The notes below the pieces were generated by a model, which was not told the DNA's origin, did not search any database, and saw only the letters and a list, made by a program, of their open reading frames with translations. A program made the position numbers and the translations under genes. From contig WTGB01000013.1 in NCBI GenBank assembly GCA_011523735.1, positions 1 to 62,913 on the forward strand: a DNA stretch of 62,913 bases. Reading direction: 5' to 3'. Below, piece after piece: positions 1-7,097 of this stretch. The DNA is from Chloroflexota bacterium (lineage in GTDB: Bacteria > Chloroflexota > Anaerolineae > Aggregatilineales > Phototrophicaceae). Each line of letters starts with the position of its first letter. Positions within the stretch are counted from its first letter, which is position 1.

Positions 1-58
1 GGGTGCGCGTAGGTCGCGTAGACACTGACCGCCGACACAGCACTACGAGAGGGGTTTT

Positions 59-94
59 ATGTCTGTGGCACTGAGTTACGTGACGAGCCGATGA
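59..94 (+). CDS. possible translation-coupled leader peptide
   Basis: An 11-codon frame (MSVALSYVTSR) begins at ATG 59, five bases after a purine-rich GAGAGGGG sequence that looks like a ribosome binding site. Its TGA (92-94) overlaps the ATG of the following permease (91-93) as ATGA. The permease has no convincing binding site of its own, so translation could be coupled through this frame. The same layout precedes the binding-protein gene at 32750. A frameshifted upstream gene or chance are alternatives. Confidence 0.3.
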   Translation: MSVALSYVTSR

Positions 95-1029
95 ACCACG
101 CCATACGAGAACCCGCGCTCGCTCGCGCCGAATCAATCGACTGGCGGGCGCGGCTTTATCGCATCACCAACAGCCAGGCGTTCGTCGCCTTTCTGTTCTT
201 GCTGGTGCCGGTGATATTGTTGGCGGCGCTGAAGATCTGGCCCGTCTTCTACAATCTATATCTGAGCTTCACCCGCTACGAATTGTTCGAGCCGCCGCGT
301 TTCGTCGGCTTGAAGAATTACAACTACGTCTTCAACAATACGGTCACCCGGCAATCCATCATCAACACGCTGCTCTTCACTATTGAAGCGGTTCCGATTG
401 GCACGGCGCTGGCGCTGATAATCGCCAAACTGCTGGACCAATCGATCCGCGGGCGCGTATTTTTGCGGACGCTCTATTACTTGCCGGTGGTCAGTTCGGT
501 TGTCGTCTCGGCGATGATCTGGCGCTGGATTTACAGTCCGCAGCACGGCTTGCTCAATTACTTCCTGGGCATCGTCGGCATTCCGCCGCAGCATTGGCTC
601 AACGACCCCAATCTGGCTTTGATCAGCTTGGTCATCGTGACGATCTGGGGCAGCATCGGCAGCAATATGGTGATCTTCCTGGCGGGCTTGCAAGATATCC
701 CGCGCGATATCATCGAGGCGGCCCGCGTCGATGGCGCCAACCCCTTGCAGAACTTCCTGTTTATCACTGTGCCGCTGATGCGCCCCGTTATCCTCTTCGT
801 TGTCGTCACTTTCACCATCAGCATCTTCCGTAATTTCGGCTTGATCTTCATGCTGACGCAAGGCGGTCCCTTCAACCGCACAAACACGATGGTCTGGGAG
901 GTCTATCAGAATGTCTTTGGCTACCTGCGCTTGGGGCGCGGCGCGGCGATTTCGGTGGTGATGCTGATTATCGTGCTTATATTGACGCTGATCAGCTTCC
1001 GCGTCCTGCGGGAAAGGCAAGGCGCCTGA
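91..1029 (+). CDS. CUT1 sugar ABC transporter permease (MalF/UgpA type)
   Basis: Inner-membrane permease of a carbohydrate ABC importer, 312 residues, the usual length for the MalF/UgpA type. A hydrophobic first helix follows a short basic N-terminus (about residues 30-50), and five further hydrophobic stretches follow. The EAA loop that docks on the ATPase is visible as DIIEAARVDGANPLQNFLFI near residues 208-227. It is followed after two bases by a second permease and then a sulfatase, so the three form one operon. The binding protein is not in the window and probably lies upstream of base 1; no ATPase is nearby, which is common when MsmK/UgpC is shared. The substrate is unknown; a sulfated sugar is inferred from the sulfatase. 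Confidence 0.93.
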   Translation: MNHAIREPALARAESIDWRARLYRITNSQAFVAFLFLLVPVILLAALKIWPVFYNLYLSFTRYELFEPPRFVGLKNYNYVFNNTVTRQSIINTLLFTIEAVPIGTALALIIAKLLDQSIRGRVFLRTLYYLPVVSSVVVSAMIWRWIYSPQHGLLNYFLGIVGIPPQHWLNDPNLALISLVIVTIWGSIGSNMVIFLAGLQDIPRDIIEAARVDGANPLQNFLFITVPLMRPVILFVVVTFTISIFRNFGLIFMLTQGGPFNRTNTMVWEVYQNVFGYLRLGRGAAISVVMLIIVLILTLISFRVLRERQGA

Positions 1030-1031
1030 TC

Positions 1032-1943
1032 ATGGCTGATCTGTCGCTGAGGCGTAGTGCGCATGGCAGTTTCAATGCCTGGGAGGCGCGCCTGCCCCTA
1101 ATCATTACCTACGTCTTTCTCATCATCGGCGCGGTTGTCATGATCATGCCCTTCGTCTGGATGGTATCCACCTCGGTCAAGCCGGACCGCGAAATCTTCG
1201 GCGATAGCATTCGATGGATACCGACCGAGTTGGACCTGCAGAATTACAGCGATGCCTTCGAGCAGACCAATATGCCGCGGCTCTTCGCGAATACGATTGT
1301 GGTGACGGCGGTGGCTGTCGCTTCGCAAGTGCTGCTGGGTTCGATGGCCGGCTATGCTTTCGCCCGCCTGCATTTCCGCGGCAAGATGCTGATATTCTTC
1401 GCCTTGCTGACGACAATGATGGTGCCCTTTGAGGTGCTGATCATTCCGGTCTTCCTGCTCATCAAATTCTTCCCGTTGGCGGGTGGCAACGACCTGTTGG
1501 GGCAGGGCGGCACCGGTCTCATCAACACTCTGGGCGGCGTCATGTTCCCGAATTTTGTCTCGGTCTTCGGCGTCTTTCTTTTCCGTCAGTTTTATCTCGG
1601 CTTTCCCAAAGAGATTGAAGAGGCGGCGATCGTCGATGGCTGCTCGCGTATCGGCGTTTACTGGCGCATTCTGGTTCCCAACTCCAAACCGGTCATGGGC
1701 ACGATGGCGCTCTTCGCGTTCTTGTGGTCCTGGAATGACTTCCTCTGGCCCCTGGTGGTCGTGAAGGAGGACAGCCTCAAGACAATTCAACTTGGGCTAA
1801 GCGTCTTCGATCAAGAGCAGGGCACGGCCTGGGCGGAGTTGATGGCGGCTTCAGTCATGGCGGTCGTGCCTGTTATCATCCTGTACATCTTCTTGCAGCG
1901 CTTCCTCGTCAGCGGCGGCTTGACCAGCGGCTTGAAGGGCTAA
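1032..1943 (+). CDS. CUT1 sugar ABC transporter permease (MalG/UgpE type)
   Basis: Second permease of the importer, 303 residues, with six predicted membrane helices and an EAA loop (EIEEAAIVDGCSRIGVYWRI, around residues 196-215). The C-terminus ends in an FLQRFLVSGGLTSGLKG-like tail typical of MalG-family proteins. It starts two bases after the first permease stops, so translation is probably coupled. A sulfatase follows after 25 bases in the same direction. MalF- and MalG-type subunits form the heterodimeric membrane channel. The substrate cannot be read from the sequence. Confidence 0.93.
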   Translation: MADLSLRRSAHGSFNAWEARLPLIITYVFLIIGAVVMIMPFVWMVSTSVKPDREIFGDSIRWIPTELDLQNYSDAFEQTNMPRLFANTIVVTAVAVASQVLLGSMAGYAFARLHFRGKMLIFFALLTTMMVPFEVLIIPVFLLIKFFPLAGGNDLLGQGGTGLINTLGGVMFPNFVSVFGVFLFRQFYLGFPKEIEEAAIVDGCSRIGVYWRILVPNSKPVMGTMALFAFLWSWNDFLWPLVVVKEDSLKTIQLGLSVFDQEQGTAWAELMAASVMAVVPVIILYIFLQRFLVSGGLTSGLKG

Positions 1944-1968
1944 TCGGCGACCAAAGGAGCTTCAACTT

Positions 1969-3429
1969 ATGAAAGCCATCATGGTGATGTTTGATTCCTT
2001 GAACCGGCGGCTGATGCAGCCCTACGGCGGCGATTGGGTGCATACGCCGAATTTCGCCCGGCTGGCGGAACGCGCAGTCACCTTTGAGAATGCCTTCATC
2101 GGCAGCATGCCCTGTATGCCGGCGCGGCGCGAACTGCACACCGGTCGCTATAATTTCCTGCACCGCAGTTGGGGACCGCTCGAGCCTTTCGACGACTCGA
2201 TGCCGCAGATTCTCGACGAAAACGGCGTCCACTCCCATATCGTCACCGATCATCAGCATTATTGGGAAGATGGCGGCGCCACCTATCATACGCGCTTCAC
2301 GACCCACGAATTTGTCCGCGGGCAAGAAGGCGACCCCTGGAAGGGCCTGGTTGACGCCGGCGTCGCCCGCGACAGCAATCGCTACATGCGCACGCGTTTG
2401 CAAGATCAGGTCAATCGGACCTATCTTAAGGAAGAGTCACTGATGCCGCAGGCGCAGACATTCGCCCAGGGCATCGAATTCATGCGCGCGAACGCAGCAG
2501 CGGATAACTGGTATTTGCAGATTGAGACCTTTGATCCGCATGAGCCTTTTTTCACGCAGCCCGGCTGGAAAGAGCAATATCCGCACGAGTATGACGGAGA
2601 CTTTGGCGACTGGCCGCCCTACGCCCGCGTCAGCGAATCAGCGGAAGATGTGCAGCACATGCGTTATGAATACGCCGCGTTGATGAGCATGTGCGATCAT
2701 TACCTCGGCACGGTTCTGGATGTCATGGACGAATTGAATCTGTGGGACGATACTATGCTGATCGTCAACACGGACCATGGCTTTCTGCTGGGCGAGCACG
2801 ACTGGTGGGCGAAGATGCGCATGCCTTGGTACAACGAATTGGCGAATATCCCGCTCTTCGTCTGGGATCCGCGCGCGGGCATCTCGGGAGAGCGCCGCGG
2901 CAGCCTGGTGCAGACCATCGACTTGCCCGCGACCGTGCTCGAATATTTCGCGATTGAGGGGCCGCTGGATATGCAAGGCGCCCCCCTGCGCGATGCCATC
3001 GTCAGCGACGCGCCCGTGCGCGAAGCCGCGCTCTATGGCATACATGGCGGCCATGTCAATGTCAATGACGGCCGACATGTGTATATGCGCGCCGCCGCCA
3101 GGGAAGCAAATGAGCCCCTTTACAATTACACCTTGATGGCGACGCACATGCGCCACCGCTTCGGCGTCGGCGAGTTGAGCGATATCGAATTGCAGACGCC
3201 CTTTGAATTCACCAAAGATTGCCCAACCATGAAGATCGCCTCACAGCCTCTGCCCGGTCGTTGGCTAGCCGATTTCGAGACTTTGCTCTTTGACCTAGAT
3301 GCTGATCCGGGTCAGTTGAATCCGATAGAGGACGCGAGGATAGAAGCCGAGATGATCGACAAGCTGGTCGGCTTGATGCGCGCCAACGATGCGCCAAGCG
3401 AGCAGTATGAGCGGCTGGGCTTGGTCTGA
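1969..3429 (+). CDS. sulfatase (alkaline phosphatase superfamily, formylglycine type)
   Basis: Predicted type I sulfatase, 486 residues, hydrolysing sulfate esters. The active-site signature CMPARRELHTGR begins at Cys49, the residue expected to be converted to formylglycine; it matches C-x-P-x-R followed by a TGR motif, with Ala where Ser is more common. A metal-binding Asp lies near residue 9 (MFDSLNR) and a second cluster, NTDHGFLLGEHDWWAK, near residue 267. No signal peptide is visible, so the enzyme is probably cytoplasmic and acts on imported sulfated sugars. AAAGGAG lies about 8 bases before the ATG. It is the last gene of the permease operon and is convergent with the rhamnonate dehydratase-like gene. 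It needs a formylglycine-generating enzyme encoded elsewhere. Confidence 0.92.
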   Translation: MKAIMVMFDSLNRRLMQPYGGDWVHTPNFARLAERAVTFENAFIGSMPCMPARRELHTGRYNFLHRSWGPLEPFDDSMPQILDENGVHSHIVTDHQHYWEDGGATYHTRFTTHEFVRGQEGDPWKGLVDAGVARDSNRYMRTRLQDQVNRTYLKEESLMPQAQTFAQGIEFMRANAAADNWYLQIETFDPHEPFFTQPGWKEQYPHEYDGDFGDWPPYARVSESAEDVQHMRYEYAALMSMCDHYLGTVLDVMDELNLWDDTMLIVNTDHGFLLGEHDWWAKMRMPWYNELANIPLFVWDPRAGISGERRGSLVQTIDLPATVLEYFAIEGPLDMQGAPLRDAIVSDAPVREAALYGIHGGHVNVNDGRHVYMRAAAREANEPLYNYTLMATHMRHRFGVGELSDIELQTPFEFTKDCPTMKIASQPLPGRWLADFETLLFDLDADPGQLNPIEDARIEAEMIDKLVGLMRANDAPSEQYERLGLV

Positions 3430-3432
3430 CGT

Positions 3433-4599
3433 TTAATAGGAATAGGGCTCGATCCAGTCTTCTTCGATGCCCAAGCCGAAACCCGGCGCAGCGGAAATCT
3501 CCAGCCAGCCATCGACGGCGCAACTCATGCCCGGCAGCCAGGTGCCCTCGCGCAAGGGCACGCCGGGGTCCTCGCCGATGAAATACTCGATCCAGGGCAC
3601 AGCCGGCATGGCGAAAGAGAAATGCTGTCCGTAGGGTGTGCGCGCCCCCGCATGCAAGATGACCTTCTTGCCCGCGGCCTCAGCGGCATGGGCGATCTTC
3701 AAGCAAACGCTCAAACCGCCGACCCACTCGATATCCGGCTGCAAGATATCCACCAAGTTATGCTTGATGGCGTACTGGAAGGGGACCGCCGTGTACCAGT
3801 GCTCGCCGGTGGTCAGCGTCTGCCAGGGCAGCCGGGCGCGCAGTTCCGCGTGGGCGTCAAAGTCCTCGGGGATCAGGCATTCCTCGATCCACTTGAGCTT
3901 GTATTGCCGCAGCGCTTCAGCCAGGCGCACGGTGTAATCCACATCGAAAGCCATCCAGCAATCCAGCATCAACTCGCAGCGCTCGCCGACCTGCTCCCGC
4001 GCCGCCGCGACTAACTCGATGTTTTTCTCCAAGCCAGCCAAGCCATCAGCCGGACCATAGGGACAGGCGAGCTTGTGGGCGGTGAAACCCACTTCCTGAT
4101 ACCAGTCGATATCGTTGCCGGTGGAATAGCAGAAGAGGCGATCTTTCTGTTTGCCGCCGATGAGGCTGTACACCGGCTGACTGAGCGCTTTGCCCTTGGC
4201 GTCCCAAAGCGCCAGATCGACCGCGCTGATGGCGTAGGAAGCCAACCCGGTCGAGCCGTAGAATTTGGTCAGCCGGAACATCATATCCGCCAGCCGCTCG
4301 ATAGCGAAACCATCCTGCCCTTCGAGCTGTGGCGCCAAGTGGTCATCGATGATGGCGGCGACGGGCTTCCCGTGCATGGACGAACCCAGCCCCCAGGTGC
4401 CGTCCTCCAGCGTGACCTTGGCGAAGACCTTGCCCCAGCCCGTATTTGTCCACATATTGCGGTGCCGCTTGACGTGCGGGTACCAGGACATCGGGTTGGC
4501 GACTTCGGCTGTACTGTTCCAGCTTTCGCGGCGCGGCGTCACGCTGAGCTTGCGCTCCGGCAGATTGACTTTTACCGCTTCGATTCGCTTGATTTTCAT
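3433..4599 (-). CDS. L-rhamnonate dehydratase-like enolase superfamily enzyme
   Basis: Enolase-superfamily sugar-acid dehydratase, 388 residues. Expected magnesium ligands are Asp213 (MLDCWM), Glu239 (KWIEECL) and Glu266 (TTGEHWYT), with His267 next to the last ligand and His316 in VILHAG. The NPMSWYP segment, the LMLDCWM...KWIEECL core, the GEH motif and the PGFG...PYSY end closely recall E. coli RhmD, so L-rhamnonate is the best substrate guess; other 6-deoxy or related aldonates are possible. I chose ATG 4599 because GAAGGA lies about 7 bases upstream; an in-frame extension to 4743 has no support and would cross the promoter. It is divergent from the zinc dehydrogenase gene. Confidence 0.85.
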   Translation of the reverse strand: MKIKRIEAVKVNLPERKLSVTPRRESWNSTAEVANPMSWYPHVKRHRNMWTNTGWGKVFAKVTLEDGTWGLGSSMHGKPVAAIIDDHLAPQLEGQDGFAIERLADMMFRLTKFYGSTGLASYAISAVDLALWDAKGKALSQPVYSLIGGKQKDRLFCYSTGNDIDWYQEVGFTAHKLACPYGPADGLAGLEKNIELVAAAREQVGERCELMLDCWMAFDVDYTVRLAEALRQYKLKWIEECLIPEDFDAHAELRARLPWQTLTTGEHWYTAVPFQYAIKHNLVDILQPDIEWVGGLSVCLKIAHAAEAAGKKVILHAGARTPYGQHFSFAMPAVPWIEYFIGEDPGVPLREGTWLPGMSCAVDGWLEISAAPGFGLGIEEDWIEPYSY

Positions 4600-4640
4600 A
4601 GTCGATTCCTTCGCTGTCAGGGTTGAACGGGATGCGGCTG

Positions 4641-4670
4641 AGTATAATTCGGGCGCTGAACCCTGGTCAA
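4641..4670 (-). promoter_or_regulatory. sigma70-like promoter for the rhamnonate dehydratase-like gene
   Basis: On the minus strand TTGACC (4670-4665) and TATACT (4646-4641) are separated by 18 bases, about 42 bases before the ATG at 4599. It lies in the 113-base divergent region shared with the zinc dehydrogenase. Confidence 0.55.
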
Positions 4671-4712
4671 ATCTTGCTAGACTAGGGCAATTGGCAAGCG
4701 CGAGAGGGAGCA

Positions 4713-5747
4713 ATGATGAAAGCACTGGTTTGGGAAGCGGCACGCGCGCTGACCCTGCGCGAGCAGGCGGAGCCGGAAGCGGCCGCCAATGAGATTCTCG
4801 TCAAGGTGGGTCATGCCGGCATCTGCGGCTCGGAACTGAGCGGCTACCTGGGGCATAATGCCTTGCGCGTGCCCCCGCTGATTATGGGACATGAATTTGC
4901 TGGCGAGATTGTCGCGCTGGGTTCGCTTGTGCCGACCATTCGGCCTGATTTGGAGACCGGCGCGCTGGTGACGGTGAATCCGCTCTGGTATTGCGGAGAT
5001 TGTCCCGCCTGTTCCGCTGGTTTGACCCAGCTCTGTGGGGATCGCCGTTTGCTGGGCGCGCATCGACCCGGCGCCTTCGCTGAGTTCATCAGTGTGCCGG
5101 CCAAGCTGGCGCATACGCTGCCTGCTGGCATGGACACGGTCACAGGCGCGCTGACGGAGCCGGTGGGCTGCGCGCTGCGCATCGCCGAGTTGGCTGGCGA
5201 TGTGGCGGATGCTGACTGCCTGATCATCGGCGCGGGTCCGATTGGCTTGCTTTCGCTGCAGATGCTGCGGTTGAATGGCGCGGCCCGCGTCTTCATCGCC
5301 GAGATCGACCCGGCGCGTCTGGCCATGGGGATCGAACTGGGCGGGATAGCGATTCAAGCGCGCGAGACAGACGCGGTGGGAGCGGTGAAAGCAGCGACTG
5401 ATGGCGCGGGCGCGGTCGTGTCGGTCGATGCCGTCGGCAGCGCCTTGACCCGCGAGCAATGCGTCGCGGCAACATGCGCGAGCGGCACGCTGATCCTCAG
5501 CGGCTTGCATGAGGAGAGCAGCGTCATGCCCGTTGCGGATATGATACGGAAGGAAATCGTCGCTAAGGGCTCCTTTGCCTATACGTCAGCCAATTTCGCG
5601 CGAGCCTTGGAACTGCTGGGGCAGGGCGCTATCCGCCTCGACCCCTGGATTCACGAGGCGGCGCTGTCTGAAGGGGGCGATTGGTTTGAACGCCTGCTGG
5701 ACGCGCCGGGCGATGTGGCGAAAGTCTTGCTCGCGCCAGCGCTCTAG
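4713..5747 (+). CDS. zinc-dependent medium-chain alcohol/sugar dehydrogenase
   Basis: Medium-chain dehydrogenase, 344 residues, NAD(P)-linked. Catalytic zinc residues are Cys38 (GICGSE) and His60-Glu61 (GHEF). The structural zinc site is Cys94, 97, 100 and 108 (CGDCPAC...C). The Rossmann motif GAGPIGLL lies near residue 173. The family includes sorbitol, threonine and galactitol dehydrogenases, so the substrate is not certain. Its divergent position next to the rhamnonate dehydratase-like gene suggests oxidation of the same sugar or of its keto-deoxy product. GAGGGAG lies just before two possible starts, ATG 4713 and ATG 4716. Confidence 0.88.
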   Translation: MMKALVWEAARALTLREQAEPEAAANEILVKVGHAGICGSELSGYLGHNALRVPPLIMGHEFAGEIVALGSLVPTIRPDLETGALVTVNPLWYCGDCPACSAGLTQLCGDRRLLGAHRPGAFAEFISVPAKLAHTLPAGMDTVTGALTEPVGCALRIAELAGDVADADCLIIGAGPIGLLSLQMLRLNGAARVFIAEIDPARLAMGIELGGIAIQARETDAVGAVKAATDGAGAVVSVDAVGSALTREQCVAATCASGTLILSGLHEESSVMPVADMIRKEIVAKGSFAYTSANFARALELLGQGAIRLDPWIHEAALSEGGDWFERLLDAPGDVAKVLLAPAL

Positions 5748-5832
5748 ACAGTGCCGCCGCGACGCCCGCTCGGTTTTCATGCTTGCTCGCGCGGCTGAAT
5801 CAGTCTTGGGTAGAGAAGCCGCCAATTTCATG

Positions 5833-5838
5833 TATACT
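5833..5838 (+). promoter_or_regulatory. candidate -10 box upstream of the adaptor gene
   Basis: TATACT lies about 100 bases before the GTG at 5940. The -35 position 17 bases upstream (GTAGAG) is poor, so this is a weak call. The surrounding gap 5748-5939 holds nothing else I recognise. Confidence 0.3.
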
Positions 5839-5939
5839 TATGCGGTTGAAATTCGCATATTTCCGTCACTTGCCACTGTTATAACGGGATGCCTGCGGCT
5901 CCCTTCTGCAAATAAAGTTGAAATCCGGAAAGGTTTATC

Positions 5940-7097
5940 GTGCGTTTAATTCTATCTTTGTTGCTGGCTCTCATCGGCCTCAGCGGCTGCGCCTCGCAAG
6001 CCACTTTTGGCGATGCAATCACCCAGGGCGAGCCGACTGCCATCCCCACGCCTGTCGTGCCTAGCAAGCCGGTCTACCAGGTCGAGCGGGGCACTGTAAC
6101 CTACGAGCGCCGCTTCTTCGGGCGGATCGCGCCGGTCATCCAGGAGGGATTCGGCTTCCTCATCGATGGGCGTGTGCTGGAGACGCTGGTCGAAACTGGC
6201 GCGGATGTCGAAGCCGGCGATGTCCTGGCGCGGCTCGATACCCGAGCGCTGGAACAGCAACTGCTGGCGGCGGAAGAGGAACTCGCTATCGCCACATCCA
6301 TCTTCGAAAGCGCTGACAGCAAAGTGCGCTATGACAGCCAGCGCGCCGACCTGAACTTAAAAATGGCGCAACTGCGTCTCGACCACGCCAGCGACAGCGC
6401 GGCGGACCCGCCGACGAGCGATGAGGCGCTGAATATCAGCTTGCTCACTATCCAGCGCGATCTGGCTCAGGTGGCCATTGACGAACTGACCGCCGGTGTT
6501 GACCCGCAGTTGCGCTTCGATGTGACGCGGGCGCAGAAGCGCGTCGACGAAATCAAAGACACCATTGCCAAAACCGAGTTGATCGCGCCGATGACCGGCA
6601 GGCTGGTCAGCTTCAAGCCCGACCCCGGCGAGCCCATGATCGCTTACGAGCCGATCGCGGTCGTCGCCGACCTCAACATATTGGAAGTCACGGACGAAAT
6701 GGACGCCGATGACCTTAGCGAGCTGTCGGAGGGCATGCCCTTGACGATCCAGCGAGCCGTCTTGCCCGGCAATGTTTACAGCGGGGCGATCGGCAGCTTG
6801 CCCGCGCCCTATGGCTTGGCGACCGATAGCTTGGTGCATGTCAGCTTTGATGAACAACCGCCGCCCGACGAATTCAAAGTCGGCGACCGCATGTCTTTCA
6901 CCGTGCTCATCGAAGAGCGCGATGATGTGCTATGGCTGCCCAGTTCAGCGATTCGTCAATTCAGCGGGCGCAACTTCATCGTCGTGCAGAATGAAGGCGT
7001 ACAGCAGCGCGTCGATGTTCGCCTGGGCTTGGAAGGCGGCGGACGCGTGGAAATCCTCGAGGGCGCGGAAGAGAATCAAACGGTCATCGGTCCATGA
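5940..7097 (+). CDS. HlyD/MacA-family lipoprotein adaptor subunit
   Basis: Periplasmic/extracytoplasmic adaptor of an efflux or lipoprotein-type ABC system, 385 residues. It starts at GTG with GGAAAGG six bases upstream. The N-terminus is a lipoprotein signal with lipobox LSGC at residues 14-17. A barrel/lipoyl half (VLETLVETGADVEAGDVLARLD) is followed by an alpha-hairpin region (about residues 90-200) and the second lipoyl half (IAPMTGRLVSFKPDPGEPM). The coding end overlaps the start of the FtsX-type permease as ATGA, so the two are translationally coupled partners. No ATPase follows. Confidence 0.88.
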   Translation: MRLILSLLLALIGLSGCASQATFGDAITQGEPTAIPTPVVPSKPVYQVERGTVTYERRFFGRIAPVIQEGFGFLIDGRVLETLVETGADVEAGDVLARLDTRALEQQLLAAEEELAIATSIFESADSKVRYDSQRADLNLKMAQLRLDHASDSAADPPTSDEALNISLLTIQRDLAQVAIDELTAGVDPQLRFDVTRAQKRVDEIKDTIAKTELIAPMTGRLVSFKPDPGEPMIAYEPIAVVADLNILEVTDEMDADDLSELSEGMPLTIQRAVLPGNVYSGAIGSLPAPYGLATDSLVHVSFDEQPPPDEFKVGDRMSFTVLIEERDDVLWLPSSAIRQFSGRNFIVVQNEGVQQRVDVRLGLEGGGRVEILEGAEENQTVIGP

